Assembly (NCBI RefSeq): GCF_001690525.1
Contig: NZ_LZGT01000038.1
Span: 62,001 to 126,000, forward strand
Source of the DNA: Gilliamella sp. App6-5
GTDB lineage: Bacteria; Pseudomonadota; Gammaproteobacteria; Enterobacterales; Orbaceae
DNA: 64,000 bases
Reading direction: 5' to 3'
Positions 1-10,957 of the stretch are shown piece after piece (within the stretch, counting starts at the first letter, position 1; each line of letters opens with the position of its first letter). A model generated the notes under the pieces. That model had not been told where the DNA came from. It ran no database searches and worked only from the letters and a program-made list of their open reading frames with translations. A program made the position numbers and the translations under genes.

Positions 1-1258
<1,258 letters not shown>

Positions 1259-1281
1259 CTATAAGTTTAATTATTTGCTGG

Positions 1282-1575
1282 TTATGCTTGAACAATAGCT
1301 AGAATATCGCTTTCTGATAAGATAAGCACTTCTTCATTATCGATTTTTTCTGTTTTAACGCCATATCCTTCATTAAAAATTACGATATCACCAACTTTAA
1401 CATCTAACGGCTGAACTTGGCCATTTTCTAAAATGCGACCATTACCAACAGCTAAAACTTCACCACGTGTTGATTTACCAGCTGCTGAACCAGTTAAAAC
1501 AATACCACCAGCTGATTTTGATTCTACTTCTTTGCGTTTAATGATCACACGATCATGCAATGGACGAATTTTCAT
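1282..1575 (-). CDS. groS: Co-chaperonin GroES
   Basis: This is the 97-residue co-chaperonin that caps the GroEL ring. The N-terminus [14 protein letters not shown], the mobile-loop region with [11 protein letters not shown] around residues 21-31, and the [12 protein letters not shown] motif are all typical, and the length matches the family. It is the first gene of the groES-groEL operon. A sigma32-type promoter lies about 85 bp upstream, and the ribosome site AGGAGA sits just before the ATG. Confidence 0.98.
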   Translation of the reverse strand: MKIRPLHDRVIIKRKEVESKSAGGIVLTGSAAGKSTRGEVLAVGNGRILENGQVQPLDVKVGDIVIFNEGYGVKTEKIDNEEVLILSESDILAIVQA

Positions 1576-1659
1576 TAGTTATCTCCTAGCACTAATTTTT
1601 AAATAGACAATTATTAAAAATAAATCATAAAATTACGATTTTATAATATAGTTCACTTT

Positions 1660-1687
1660 ACATGGGGACTATTTTAAAATCTTCAAG
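1660..1687 (-). promoter_or_regulatory. Sigma32 heat-shock promoter of groESL
   Basis: On the minus strand CTTGAA (1687-1682) is followed after 14 bases by CCCCATGT (1667-1660). This is an essentially perfect match to the enterobacterial RpoH consensus (CTTGAA, 13-15 bases, CCCCATNT). It lies about 85 bp before groES and explains heat induction of the operon. Confidence 0.92.
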
Positions 1688-1720
1688 AGGACAAAATTAA
1701 AAAAAATTTCAATTGATTGT

Positions 1721-2158
1721 TTATTCATCATCCTTACGTTTAAACTCTCCCTCAATAATATCCTCATTGTGGTAACGTGTTTGTGATGATGCAAATGTTG
1801 ATTTAATCGGCATTTTTTTAACAATAAATTTAACAATATGTTCTTGAACATTGGGTATTAATAAAATTGCACCTAAGATATCCGTCAAAAAACCCGGGAT
1901 AAGCAATAAAAAACCAGCAAAAAGCAAGGCTACACTTTTAATGATTTCATTTTTAGGACTTTGGTTATTTGCTATTTTTTGTTGCATAATACCAAGATTC
2001 TTCAAGCCTTGAGATTTAACTAATGAAAAACCAAGAATAGACGTTGCAATAATACAAATTAAAGCAAGGAAAACCCCCATTGTATTTGCAACTGTTATGA
2101 AAAAACTAACCTCAAAATAAACATAAATAAAAAAAATAATAAAACCAATAAATCGCAT
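1721..2158 (-). CDS. fxsA: FxsA family membrane protein
   Basis: This 145-residue cytoplasmic-membrane protein belongs to the FxsA family, whose E. coli member relieves exclusion of phage T7 by F plasmids when overproduced. Hydrophobic segments at about residues 3-20, 27-47 and 75-100 and the LLFAGFLLLIPGFLTDILG stretch are diagnostic. The C-terminus is short and charged. It sits directly upstream of groES, as in enterobacteria, and is transcribed in the same direction with about 145 bp between them. The core cellular role is unknown. Confidence 0.9.
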   Translation of the reverse strand: MRFIGFIIFFIYVYFEVSFFITVANTMGVFLALICIIATSILGFSLVKSQGLKNLGIMQQKIANNQSPKNEIIKSVALLFAGFLLLIPGFLTDILGAILLIPNVQEHIVKFIVKKMPIKSTFASSQTRYHNEDIIEGEFKRKDDE

Positions 2159-2274
2159 ATAACAATTCCTATAAGCATAGAGACATATTATTAGAAACTA
2201 GCTATTAATATGAAGATGATTAGCTATTTTTCAACCGAACGATATGTTTTTTTCAAAATATCTTACAAAAGGGA

Positions 2275-2303
2275 TTGACTGATAATCACAAATCGTGTTT
2301 AAT
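2275..2303 (+). promoter_or_regulatory. Sigma70 promoter of tRNA-Phe
   Basis: TTGACT at 2275-2280 and TTTAAT at 2298-2303 are separated by 17 bases and end 14 bases before the mature tRNA-Phe. This fits a strong stable-RNA promoter. Confidence 0.7.
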
Positions 2304-2317
2304 GTGCATCCATTGTT

Positions 2318-2393
2318 GCCCGGATAGCTCAGTCGGTAGAGCAGGGGATTGAAAATCCCCGTGTCCGTGGTTCGATTCCGCGTCCGGGCACCA
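2318..2393 (+). tRNA. pheT-like tRNA: tRNA-Phe (GAA)
   Basis: A 76-nt cloverleaf with encoded CCA. The acceptor GCCCGGA pairs with TCCGGGC, the D-loop contains GG, the anticodon stem GGGGA/TCCCC carries loop TTGAAAA with anticodon GAA at 2351-2353, and the T-loop is TTCGATT. It is a single-gene unit followed by its own terminator. Confidence 0.97.
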
Positions 2394-2410
2394 ATCACCA
2401 AATTCTAAGA

Positions 2411-2432
2411 CCTGCTTCTAGCAGGTTTTTTT
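2411..2432 (+). terminator. Terminator after tRNA-Phe
   Basis: Stem CCTGC/GCAGG with loop TTCTA (2411-2425) is followed by seven T residues. It is a standard intrinsic terminator 18 bp after the tRNA. Confidence 0.85.
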
Positions 2433-3023
2433 ATGCCTAAGGCCTTTTCAGATAAGCCTTTCACCTTGTTGTACTCCTCTACAGTGTTCAATTGAAATTA
2501 AGCTAAATCCAGTAATAAGTTAATTTTTCATCAATAATTTAATGATTATTTTATTTACAATAATTATAATACATTCTATAAAAATCAATTATTAAGCCAC
2601 AAGCTCTATAATAAATCTAGAACTAAACATAAATTGAGAACAAATCAAAGAATATATTTATATGTTCTTTTTTAGTCATACCTTTAATATGAATTGAAAT
2701 TGGCACTATTTTTGCATGCTATATCGGTTACACAGTATTTAACTACCGTTATGCTTGTGTTAGAAATTATTTTCAATAAAAAATGGAATGTTATTGTAAA
2801 TTCTTAGGCAATATCGTAATTTTAATTATGGTGCATTTTGCACCATATTAGTGCGATAAATAGCGAAAATATGAATTTAAACAAAGTAAAAGTTAATTGA
2901 TGTAAAAATCAAAATTAGAGCGTTTTACTAAATCTGTATTTAAAAAATATTAGAAATACGAAGATTTTAACTTTGTTTAATTATGACAAAATAGGTTTAC
3001 TGTTAAATAATTGGGGTGGTTTT
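2433..3023. other. Long AT-rich dppA upstream region
   Basis: About 590 bp without a gene. The only clear signal is the -24/-12 element at 2701-2716. The remaining sequence downstream would be a long (about 295 nt) dppA leader with no recognisable riboswitch. No ORF with a credible start lies here. Confidence 0.5.
2701..2716 (+). promoter_or_regulatory. Candidate sigma54 promoter upstream of dppA
   Basis: TGGCAC at 2701-2706 and TTGCA at 2712-2716 give the GG-to-GC spacing of 12 bases required for RpoN promoters. Only one position of the TGGCACG-N4-TTGCA consensus differs. It lies about 310 bp before the dppA start. Peptide transport under nitrogen control is known in E. coli, so the site makes biological sense. 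No activator site was identified. Confidence 0.55.
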
Positions 3024-4637
3024 ATGAGTAATCTAAGGAAATATAAACATAAATTTTTGTTGGGAGCAGGGCTAATAACGATGCTTGCTAGTGCACAACT
3101 TCATGCTGCAGGGACGTTAGTTTATTGTGCAGAGGCTTCACCTGAAACATTTAGTCCACAGTTAGTGACAAGCGGTATTTCAATGGATGCTAGTGCAGTT
3201 CCTGTTTTTAACCGTTTGGTGGAATTTAAATTAGGTACTACCGAAATCGAACCTGCTTTAGCAAAATCTTGGGATATTAGCCAAGATGGTTTGGCTTATA
3301 CTTTCCATTTACGCGATGATGTTAAGTGGCATAGCAATAAAGAATTCAAACCAACACGAAACTTAAATGCTGATGATGTTATTTTTACATTTATGCGACA
3401 GAAAGATAAAAATCATCCTTATCACAAAGTTTCTGGTGGACAATATGAATACTTTGAAAGCATGGGATTCCCAGATTTAATCAAAGAAATTAAAAAGATA
3501 GATGACCATACTGTTGTATTTGAATTAAACCATCCAGAAGCTCCTTTCTTAGCAGATTTAGCAATGTCATTTGCTTCTATTTTATCAGCCGAATATGCCG
3601 ATGCTATGCTTAAAAATGGCACACCCGAAAAAGTTGATTTAGTCCCCGTTGGTACTGGTCCATTTACTTTTGTTCAATACCAAAAAGATTCAAGAATTCT
3701 TTATAAAGCAAATCCCGATTATTTTGGCCCTAAAGCCCAGCTTGATCGTTTAGTGTTTTCAATTACACCAGATCCTGCAATTCGTTATGCCAAGTTACAA
3801 AAAGGAGAATGTCATGCGATGCCATATCCAAATGTAGCAGATATTGAACGAATGAAGTCAGACAATAATATTGTTGTTAAAGAAATGGCAGGGGTTAATA
3901 TTGGTTATTTAGCCTACAATATGGATAAACCACCACTTGATAACTTGCAAGTTCGTCAAGCATTAAATATGGCCGTGAACAAAGATGCGATTATAAAAGC
4001 TGTTTTTCAAGGTGCGGCAGAACCAGCTAAAAACTTTATTCCACCATCAATGTGGGGTTATAACGATGAAGTAAAAGATTATCCTTATGATCCAGAACAA
4101 GCAAAAGAGTTATTAAAATCAGCGGGATTAGAGAAAGGGTTTACTATCAATTTATGGGCAATGCCAGTACAACGTCCATATAATCCAAATGCACGCCGTA
4201 TGGCTGAAATGATTCAAGCTGATTGGGCTAAAATTGGTGTAACAGCTAAAATTGTGAGTTATGAATGGGGAGAATATCTATCTCGTATTCGTGATGGTGA
4301 ACATGATGCGGTGTTAATGGGATGGTCGGGAGATAATGGTGACCCTGATAACTTTTATTCTGTTTTAATGAGTTGTGATGCGGTTAAAGCAGGTTCAAAC
4401 TATTCACACTGGTGTTATAAACCATTTGATGATTTATTACAGCAAGCTCGCATTGAGCCTGATCATGAAAAAAGGGTTAAGCTTTACAAACAAGCGCAAG
4501 TTGAGATGCATGACCAAGTGCCTGCATTAATGATTGCTCATTCAATGATTTATCTACCGATACGTAAAGAGGTTAAAGGCTATATTATGGCTCCTTTAGC
4601 ATTACATAATTTTAACCAAGTTACGCTTGAAAAATAA
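3024..4637 (+). CDS. dppA: Periplasmic dipeptide-binding protein DppA
   Basis: This is the solute-binding protein of the dipeptide ABC importer (family 5 extracellular binding proteins; the E. coli protein also helps heme uptake). I chose the ATG at 3024 because GGGGTGG lies just upstream and the encoded N-terminus (basic RKYKHK, hydrophobic LLGAGLITMLAS, AHA-like cleavage near residue 27-28) is a good signal peptide. An upstream in-frame start at 2973 adds 17 residues without a good ribosome site. The mature protein carries LVYCAEASPE, WGYNDEVKDY and NGDPDNF signatures close to E. coli DppA throughout. It is first of dppABCDF; a strong hairpin separates it from dppB. Confidence 0.95.
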   Translation: MSNLRKYKHKFLLGAGLITMLASAQLHAAGTLVYCAEASPETFSPQLVTSGISMDASAVPVFNRLVEFKLGTTEIEPALAKSWDISQDGLAYTFHLRDDVKWHSNKEFKPTRNLNADDVIFTFMRQKDKNHPYHKVSGGQYEYFESMGFPDLIKEIKKIDDHTVVFELNHPEAPFLADLAMSFASILSAEYADAMLKNGTPEKVDLVPVGTGPFTFVQYQKDSRILYKANPDYFGPKAQLDRLVFSITPDPAIRYAKLQKGECHAMPYPNVADIERMKSDNNIVVKEMAGVNIGYLAYNMDKPPLDNLQVRQALNMAVNKDAIIKAVFQGAAEPAKNFIPPSMWGYNDEVKDYPYDPEQAKELLKSAGLEKGFTINLWAMPVQRPYNPNARRMAEMIQADWAKIGVTAKIVSYEWGEYLSRIRDGEHDAVLMGWSGDNGDPDNFYSVLMSCDAVKAGSNYSHWCYKPFDDLLQQARIEPDHEKRVKLYKQAQVEMHDQVPALMIAHSMIYLPIRKEVKGYIMAPLALHNFNQVTLEK

Positions 4638-4645
4638 TATTCCTT

Positions 4646-4673
4646 GCGATTAACCACCTGTGTGGTTAATCGC
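4646..4673 (+). other. dppA-dppB intergenic hairpin
   Basis: GCGATTAACCAC and GTGGTTAATCGC form a perfect 12-bp stem with a CTGT loop, 8 bp after the dppA stop. No T-run follows, so it is more likely an mRNA-stabilising or partial attenuation structure than a full terminator. That would favour excess binding protein over membrane components. Confidence 0.65.
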
Positions 4674-4782
4674 TGCATTAGGTTTGATTGAATTGAGTAC
4701 TATAAATATATTTTTTTAATAACAATAAAAAATTATCTATTTAATAAACGATAGTTTAGAAGCAATATTTAAGAGCCACTAC

Positions 4783-5799
4783 ATGTTTCAATTTATTTTA
4801 AAACGGTTAGGTGTACTTATCCCGACTTTTATCAGCATTACACTGCTGACTTTTATTTTCGTTCACCTCATTCCTGGTGATCCTATTACAGTACTTGCAG
4901 GAGAGCGAGGTTTAACGCCAGAACGCCATGCTGAACTAATAACACAATTTGGTTTAGACAAGCCTCTGTATGAGCAATATTTTCAATACATTATAGGCAT
5001 GTTTCATGGCGATTTAGGCATCTCTTTTAAAAGCCAAATTCCAGTATGGGATGAATTTGTACCCCGATTTAAAGCAACTTTTGAGCTTGGATTTTGCGCG
5101 ATGTTGTTTGCAATTAGTTTTGGGATTCCAATTGGCGTGCTTGCAGCAGTAAAACGCGGTTCAATATTTGATCATACAGCAATAGGTTTGTCTTTAACGG
5201 GTTATTCCATGCCAATTTTTTGGTGGGGAATGATGCTCATTACGTTAGTTTCTGTGCATTTAAATTTAACTCCGGTATCAGGTCGTGTTAGTGATATGCT
5301 TTTCTTAGACGAAAGTAAACCTTTAACCGGATTTATGTTAGTTGATACTTTATTATGGGGTGAAAAAGAAGATTTTATAGACGCAGTTACTCACTTAATT
5401 TTACCTGCCATTGTATTAGGTACCATTCCATTAGCGGTCATTGTCCGCATGACCCGTTCTTCTATGTTAGAAGTATTAAGTGAAGATTATATTCGAACTG
5501 CACGAGCTAAAGGCGTTAGTCGAATGCGAATCATCCTTATTCATGCATTACGCAATGCGATGATCCCTGTGATGACAGTCATCGGTTTACAAGTTGGTAC
5601 AATGCTTGCTGGTGCAATATTGACCGAAACCGTCTTTTCATGGCCGGGAATTGGTCGTTGGTTAATTGAAGCGCTACAACGTCGAGATTATCCCGTAGTG
5701 CAAAGTGGCGTTTTAATTGTTGCGGTCATGATTATTTTGGTGAATTTATTAGTTGATATGTTATACAGCGTTATCAATCCGCGTATTAGACATAAATAA
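4783..5799 (+). CDS. dppB: Dipeptide ABC transporter permease DppB
   Basis: Inner-membrane permease subunit of 338 residues, the usual length. It has an N-terminal transmembrane segment (residues 9-30), the family-specific HLIPGDP motif after it, five further membrane segments, and the EAA-type cytoplasmic loop (DYIRTARAKGVSRMRI, about residue 230) that contacts the ATPases. It pairs with DppC to form the channel. The ribosome site is weak (AAGAG). Confidence 0.95.
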   Translation: MFQFILKRLGVLIPTFISITLLTFIFVHLIPGDPITVLAGERGLTPERHAELITQFGLDKPLYEQYFQYIIGMFHGDLGISFKSQIPVWDEFVPRFKATFELGFCAMLFAISFGIPIGVLAAVKRGSIFDHTAIGLSLTGYSMPIFWWGMMLITLVSVHLNLTPVSGRVSDMLFLDESKPLTGFMLVDTLLWGEKEDFIDAVTHLILPAIVLGTIPLAVIVRMTRSSMLEVLSEDYIRTARAKGVSRMRIILIHALRNAMIPVMTVIGLQVGTMLAGAILTETVFSWPGIGRWLIEALQRRDYPVVQSGVLIVAVMIILVNLLVDMLYSVINPRIRHK

Positions 5800-5813
5800 G
5801 AGTGTGTTTAAAG

Positions 5814-6737
5814 ATGAATAAACAGGTTATTACTGAATCGACCAATACGAGAGACACCAGTTTGGTTGAACCTAAGCCATTAACGCCTATGCGTGAGTTC
5901 TGGTTTTATTTTTCAAAAAATAAAGGTGCTGTCGTTGGATTAGTCTTTATTATTATTGTTGTTTTACTCGCTATTTTTGCTAATTTTGTTGCACCACATT
6001 CTCCTTCTGAACAATTTAGAGATGCCTTATTAGCGCCACCTGTTTGGATGAAAGATGGCAGTTGGCAATTTATTTTAGGAACTGATGATGTGGGGAGAGA
6101 TATCTTATCGAGGCTCATTTATGGTGCACGTTTATCTTTGTTAGTTGGTTGCTTGGTCGTCATCATCTCATTGATTTTAGGGATTACAGTGGGATTGATT
6201 GCTGGTTATATAGGCGGTTTTTTAGACAACATCATTATGCGTGCTGTCGATATCATGCTTGCTTTACCCAGCTTATTACTTGCACTTGTTTTAGTTGCGA
6301 TATTTGGCCCATCGATTGTTAATGCCTCAATCGCATTAGCTTTCGTTGCGTTACCTCATTATATCCGTTTAACCCGCGGAGCGGCGCTTGCTGAAATTAA
6401 TAAAGACTATGTGATTGCTTCCCGAGTTGCTGGGGCTGGTGCTTTACGGCAAATGTTTATAAATATTCTGCCAAACTGTTTAGCGCCATTAATTGTGCAA
6501 GCTTCATTAGGATTTTCAAATGCGATTTTAGACATGGCAGCATTAGGTTTTTTAGGTATGGGCGCACAGCCACCGACCCCTGAATGGGGAACAATGCTTG
6601 CTGACGTATTGCAATTTGCACAATCTGCATGGTGGGTAGTCACCTTTCCGGGCTTAGTAATTTTAATGACAGTGTTAGCTTTCAACTTAATGGGAGATGG
6701 TTTGCGAGACGCGCTTGATCCTAAATTGAAGCAGTAA
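5814..6737 (+). CDS. dppC: Dipeptide ABC transporter permease DppC
   Basis: Second permease subunit, 307 residues from the ATG at 5814. A GTG four codons upstream is less likely because AAGAG is spaced for the ATG. The N-terminus is cytoplasmic, followed by six membrane segments. The [19 protein letters not shown] motif and the EAA-loop [16 protein letters not shown] are typical of DppC/OppC. It lies 14 bp after dppB. Confidence 0.95.
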   Translation: MNKQVITESTNTRDTSLVEPKPLTPMREFWFYFSKNKGAVVGLVFIIIVVLLAIFANFVAPHSPSEQFRDALLAPPVWMKDGSWQFILGTDDVGRDILSRLIYGARLSLLVGCLVVIISLILGITVGLIAGYIGGFLDNIIMRAVDIMLALPSLLLALVLVAIFGPSIVNASIALAFVALPHYIRLTRGAALAEINKDYVIASRVAGAGALRQMFINILPNCLAPLIVQASLGFSNAILDMAALGFLGMGAQPPTPEWGTMLADVLQFAQSAWWVVTFPGLVILMTVLAFNLMGDGLRDALDPKLKQ

Positions 6738-6750
6738 TGGAGATACAGTC

Positions 6751-7728
6751 ATGGCACTATTAGAAGTAAAAGAATTATCTGTTCAATTTGGTGGATTTAA
6801 AGCGGTAGACCACATTAGTTATGACGTTGAACAAGGGCAAGTTGTTGGCATTGTGGGTGAATCAGGCTCAGGCAAGTCAGTGAGTTCACTCGCCATAATG
6901 GGATTAATTGATTTTCCAGGTAAAGTCAATGCCAATGCATTACATTTTGATGGCAAAGACCTTCAACAAATCTCAACCAAAATGCGTCGTAAAATTGTGG
7001 GTGCAGATGTGGCAATGATCTTTCAAGATCCGATGACGAGCTTAAACCCATGTTTTACCATAGGTTACCAAATCATTGAAACCTTGAAAATTCACCAAGG
7101 TGGCAGTAAAAAAGCACTCAAAGCAAGAGCGATTGAATTGCTTAAATTAGTGGGTATTGCTGATGCAGAAAATCGATTAAATGTTTATCCGCATCAGTTA
7201 TCTGGTGGCATGAGCCAACGCGTCATGATCGCAATAGCCATTGCATGTAACCCAAAGCTCTTAATTGCTGATGAACCAACAACCGCGCTTGATGTTACAA
7301 TTCAAGGGCAAATTATCGAGTTATTGCTTGAGTTGCAACGCAAAAATAACATGGCATTAGTTCTTATTACACACGACTTAGCGCTAGTTTCTGAGGCTGC
7401 GCAAAAAATTATTGTGATGTATGCTGGACAAGTCGTTGAAATAGGTGATGCTGAAATTATCTTTAAAAAACCATTACACCCTTATACACAAGCATTATTA
7501 CGCTCGCTGCCTGAATTTACGCAAGACAAAGAGCGATTAGCATCATTAGCGGGTGTCGTTCCAGGAAAATATGATCGGCCAACGGGCTGTTTACTCAATC
7601 CGCGTTGTCCTTATGCTACCGAACGCTGTTATACCGAAGAACCCGCATTAATGAGTTATTCTGCAACTAGAAAAGTAAAATGCCATTATCCATTATCAAG
7701 CGAAGGGATACCACAATATGAACAATAA
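6751..7728 (+). CDS. dppD: Dipeptide transporter ATPase DppD
   Basis: ABC ATPase of 325 residues powering the importer. It shows Walker A GESGSGKS at about residues 37-44, signature LSGGMSQR near 150, Walker B LLIADEP, and the C-terminal oligopeptide-transporter extension with four cysteines ([16 protein letters not shown]...KCHYP) that binds an iron-sulfur or zinc site in relatives. TGGAG precedes the ATG. Its last codons overlap the dppF start. Confidence 0.95.
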   Translation: MALLEVKELSVQFGGFKAVDHISYDVEQGQVVGIVGESGSGKSVSSLAIMGLIDFPGKVNANALHFDGKDLQQISTKMRRKIVGADVAMIFQDPMTSLNPCFTIGYQIIETLKIHQGGSKKALKARAIELLKLVGIADAENRLNVYPHQLSGGMSQRVMIAIAIACNPKLLIADEPTTALDVTIQGQIIELLLELQRKNNMALVLITHDLALVSEAAQKIIVMYAGQVVEIGDAEIIFKKPLHPYTQALLRSLPEFTQDKERLASLAGVVPGKYDRPTGCLLNPRCPYATERCYTEEPALMSYSATRKVKCHYPLSSEGIPQYEQ

Positions 7729-8716
7729 TATGGAAAATAAAGAATTACTGCTTGATGCCCGAAACCTGACAAAATATTATCATGTTAAAACGGGATTCTT
7801 TTCTGAAGCTAAACAAGTTAAAGCCGTTGACGGTGTATCTTTTACATTAGGTAAAGCCAAAACACTTGCGATTGTTGGTGAATCGGGTTGTGGTAAATCC
7901 TCATTAGCAAGATTATTGACCATGATCGAAAAGCCCACATCAGGAGAACTTTATTTTAAAGATCAGAATCTGTTGGATGATGACCTGCAAGCTCAAAAAT
8001 TGCGTCGCCAAAAGATCCAAATTGTTTTCCAAAATCCATACTCATCACTCAATCCACGCAAAAAAATCGGTTCCATATTAGAAGAACCGCTAATTATCAA
8101 TACCGATTTAACAGCCAATGATCGTAAAGCAAAAGTACTATCAATGATGAAAAAAGTTGGATTAAAAGAAGAGTTTTATAATCGTTATCCGCATATGTTT
8201 TCAGGGGGACAACGTCAACGCATTGCTATCGCAAGAGGTTTAATGCTTGATCCCGAAATAGTGGTTGCTGATGAACCCGTTTCAGCATTAGATGTTTCTG
8301 TGCGTGCACAAGTGCTAAATTTAATGATGGATCTACAGCAAGATCTAGGTTTATCTTATGTTTTTATTTCTCATGACCTTTCTGTCGTTGAGCATATTGC
8401 TGATGACGTAATGGTGATGTATTTAGGGCGTTGCGTTGAACAAGGACGGAAAGATGAAATCTATCGCAATCCAAAGCATCCATACACTCAAGCGCTATTA
8501 TCAGCAACTCCAAGATTAAATCCAGATCTTAGGCGAGATAGAATCAAATTAGAAGGGGAATTACCAAGCCCTCTTAATCCTCCTTTGGGGTGTGCTTTTA
8601 ATGCCCGGTGCCGTTTAGCATTTCCACGTTGCACAATTGAACAACCGCAACTTATTAACTATAACGAACATAAAATTGCCTGTTTCTGTATAGAGGAAAA
8701 AAATCATAATGAATAA
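7718..8716 (+). CDS. dppF: Dipeptide transporter ATPase DppF
   Basis: Partner ABC ATPase of 332 residues. Walker A is GESGCGKS (about residues 54-61), the signature is FSGGQRQR, Walker B is IVVADEP, and a cysteine-bearing C-terminal tail ([15 protein letters not shown]...ACFC) is present. The ATG at 7718 overlaps dppD by 11 bp and has AAGGG 10 bases upstream, so translation is probably coupled. Last gene of the operon. Confidence 0.95.
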   Translation: MNNNMENKELLLDARNLTKYYHVKTGFFSEAKQVKAVDGVSFTLGKAKTLAIVGESGCGKSSLARLLTMIEKPTSGELYFKDQNLLDDDLQAQKLRRQKIQIVFQNPYSSLNPRKKIGSILEEPLIINTDLTANDRKAKVLSMMKKVGLKEEFYNRYPHMFSGGQRQRIAIARGLMLDPEIVVADEPVSALDVSVRAQVLNLMMDLQQDLGLSYVFISHDLSVVEHIADDVMVMYLGRCVEQGRKDEIYRNPKHPYTQALLSATPRLNPDLRRDRIKLEGELPSPLNPPLGCAFNARCRLAFPRCTIEQPQLINYNEHKIACFCIEEKNHNE

Positions 8717-8720
8717 TAAA

Positions 8721-8768
8721 GGTGACAGTTAATTCTGTCACTAAATTCTATAATAAACCTACTTATTG
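8721..8768 (+). repeat. Hairpin repeat, copy 1 (after dppF)
   Basis: GTGACAG/CTGTCAC stem with TTAATT loop (8722-8741), followed by a TAAATTCTATAATAAA tail. A second copy is at 52471-52518; its stem differs at two base pairs and both changes keep pairing. In position it is the presumptive 3' end of the dpp transcript, although it lacks a T-run. Confidence 0.6.
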
Positions 8769-8840
8769 TATTTCTCTTGTTTACAATAGGAATTGTTGAT
8801 TGTTATATGTGAATGCTAAATCGGTTAAAAGGAAAAAATA

Positions 8841-8921
8841 TTGTCTCAAACTTATTGGGTTAATAACGCTGAGATCTGGATGAGTAAAACTAACTCAATA
8901 CCTAGTGATATTGCAACATAA
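8841..8921 (+). CDS. Possible 26-residue small ORF
   Basis: A TTG codon at 8841 preceded by AAGGA (8829-8833) at good spacing opens a 26-codon frame beginning MSQTYWVNNAEIW. No homologue is recognised. It may be the remnant of the N-terminus of a lost gene or chance; only the ribosome site supports it. Confidence 0.2.
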   Translation: MSQTYWVNNAEIWMSKTNSIPSDIAT

Positions 8922-8960
8922 ACAAAATACAATGGTAAAAATTTAGAATAGCAATTGATT

Positions 8961-8997
8961 ATAAAAACAGCCCAAACTAACAAAGCTTGGGCTGTTT
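8961..8997 (-). terminator. Terminator of the RtcB paralogue
   Basis: AAACAGCCCAA (8965-8975) and TTGGGCTGTTT (8987-8997) form an 11-bp stem. On the minus strand the stem runs into TTTTTAT. It sits just after the stop of the gene at 9004. Confidence 0.85.
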
Positions 8998-9003
8998 GCT
9001 TGA

Positions 9004-10401
9004 TCACGCTTTAAACGTGATCCAAGGTTTAAGTTTTACCACAGACTGGATTAAATCAGCATTTTCTTGCGATTCGATTACAGGTGTGATCGGTTTATAA
9101 GCCGCAGGGGCTTCTTCACGTAGACGTTCCTCTTTTAAGGTAATACATTGCCATGGCAAATTAACCTTATCAGTCACCACTTTTTTGCTACGCATTGATT
9201 GCCGTCTTTCAGCTCTACCCGCACCATGCGAGCAAGACCATAACCAATCTGAATTCCCTTTACCAACCGCCACATAAGAGTAATCGCCCATCGAGCCGGG
9301 AATTAATACTATTTCCCCTTGATTAGCTGGCGTTGCTCCTTTGCGGTGAATATTCATGCCATGCTCAGGTAAAATAATATTATGCGAAATATCCACGATT
9401 AACTGACTATTATCGTGTTTAAAAATCGCCATGAATTCTTTACGTATCAATTCCGTGATAACAATTCGGTTGATCCAAGCATAACGTGCTGCAACGCCCA
9501 TAGCTTGCAAGTAATTTTGAGCATTATCATCGGCCAAACCAAATAATCCTGATGTTGGATATTTTTCGTTTACTGGCCATAATTCTTTGGCTTTATCTTG
9601 CCAACGCTTGCCAATATAAAATCCCACATCTCGTGAACCAGTATGAATCATTATCACAACAGCATCTTTCTTTAGCCCCATTTGATAAGCTAAATGTCGA
9701 TCAAGGATTTCATCAACAATTTGTAACTCAACAAAATGGTTACCTGAACCAACGGTACCTAAGCTTGCTGGACGGATAATACTGCGTGACTCAAAAAAGG
9801 CCTCTGGCGCGTATTTACTATCGGCGGTGACTAACGTCTGTCCTGATATTTGATTAATTTCGGCAAGTAATCGCTTAACGTTAACCTCTTGCCACAACCC
9901 TTGTTGTGGTAGTGCTGCAATCCATTCTGCGATTCCTTGATCAAACAACGCTTGAAAGGATTGTGGCGTAACAGGAACATCTCGCTCATCTTGCAATAAT
10001 ACACGTTTTAGTTGCGCAATAATTGTTGATTTTTGGTCATGCACTTGATCATAACTTAAGCCCGTTGTTAAAAGGCGCATACCACAGTTAATATCAGTGC
10101 CAATAGCTGCTGGAATAATTAAATCTTCCGTTGTTGCCACAATACTGCCCACTGGCGCAATTGCACCTGGGTGAAAATCGGGAGTAGCTCGAGCGGCACA
10201 CACGTGTCCTAAGCTATTAGGTACCTTGACCGATGCAAAATCCAGTAACTGCTTGACAGCTTTTTCTTCTAAAGGTAAAGCCTGCGGTAATAAAACTTGA
10301 GCGGTCGTATTTTGTTGATTAAAAGTATAAATATCATTATAAAAATGACTTTCAATCCCTAGTCGGAATAAACGTTTTTGTAAACGGGTAAATGTAGACA
10401 T
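9004..10401 (-). CDS. RtcB-family RNA ligase paralogue
   Basis: RtcB ligases join RNA 2',3'-cyclic-phosphate or 3'-phosphate ends to 5'-OH ends using GTP and Mn2+. This 465-residue protein keeps all the metal and guanylylation motifs: GTDINCGM, GTVGSGNHF, IHTGSRDVG, the DISHN histidine, and SCSHGAGR near residue 390 with the histidine that carries GMP. It is about 57 residues longer than canonical RtcB (the second copy at 16209) and diverged, so it is a distinct subfamily. The start at 10401 (second of two adjacent ATGs) fits AGGTGG best; upstream GTG/ATG codons are possible. It is monocistronic with its own terminator. No sigma54 site was found ahead of it. Confidence 0.88.
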   Translation of the reverse strand: MSTFTRLQKRLFRLGIESHFYNDIYTFNQQNTTAQVLLPQALPLEEKAVKQLLDFASVKVPNSLGHVCAARATPDFHPGAIAPVGSIVATTEDLIIPAAIGTDINCGMRLLTTGLSYDQVHDQKSTIIAQLKRVLLQDERDVPVTPQSFQALFDQGIAEWIAALPQQGLWQEVNVKRLLAEINQISGQTLVTADSKYAPEAFFESRSIIRPASLGTVGSGNHFVELQIVDEILDRHLAYQMGLKKDAVVIMIHTGSRDVGFYIGKRWQDKAKELWPVNEKYPTSGLFGLADDNAQNYLQAMGVAARYAWINRIVITELIRKEFMAIFKHDNSQLIVDISHNIILPEHGMNIHRKGATPANQGEIVLIPGSMGDYSYVAVGKGNSDWLWSCSHGAGRAERRQSMRSKKVVTDKVNLPWQCITLKEERLREEAPAAYKPITPVIESQENADLIQSVVKLKPWITFKA

Positions 10402-10957
10402 CATTGCCACCTAGAAAACAATAAAAAACGGTCTCCTCTGTTGAGAAGATAATTACTGTTTTCCTGCAGCAGCACGATTCAGGAAAGCGGGCTTATTCTA
10501 TACAAAAGGTAACAATCTGTAAAGTGTCAGTAATTATTAAGTTTTGTGCAAATTAAACAACCTCTTTTCGACTTAATAAAGTCAATATAATTAAGTAATA
10601 ACATATGGCTTTGGTCGAGACTGAAAAATTTTTCTTCTAATATCATATTATTAACAGGAAAAGTAGCTAACTTTAGTTTACCTATTATCTATTTGGATGT
10701 AAAAAACATTGAATCTTTTCAAGACAACGACAACAATTCGTTAAACCATATCGAGTTAACAAATTGTAGAGCAAAGCTAGATCGGTATAACCGCATTGCA
10801 ACCATAATTTAGTTTTCTAATAGATTATTTTTGCTTTTATTTCTGATATGCTTTTTTCGTTATAAAATAAATTAACTTTTAGATTAACTAAATATTATTG
10901 CATGTTAAGTGATAATTTTATTGTTTTAAATCACTGAAATACTTTAAGGAATAAATT
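10402..10957. other. Intergenic region between RtcB paralogue and Mrr-like gene
   Basis: About 555 bp of divergent promoter space. A TTTCCTG/CAGGAAA inverted repeat lies at about 10472-10499 in the leader of the RtcB paralogue. No ORF, tRNA or clear operator was seen in the rest. Confidence 0.35.

Noticed and set aside
2600..2625. Third copy of the hairpin repeat tail
   Set aside because: Only the CTATAATAAA tail matches; the covarying stem is absent, so chance in AT-rich DNA is sufficient.
10411..10560. Sigma54 promoter ahead of the RtcB paralogue
   Set aside because: Searched the minus strand for TGGCAC-N5-TTGC with correct spacing; nothing close was found.
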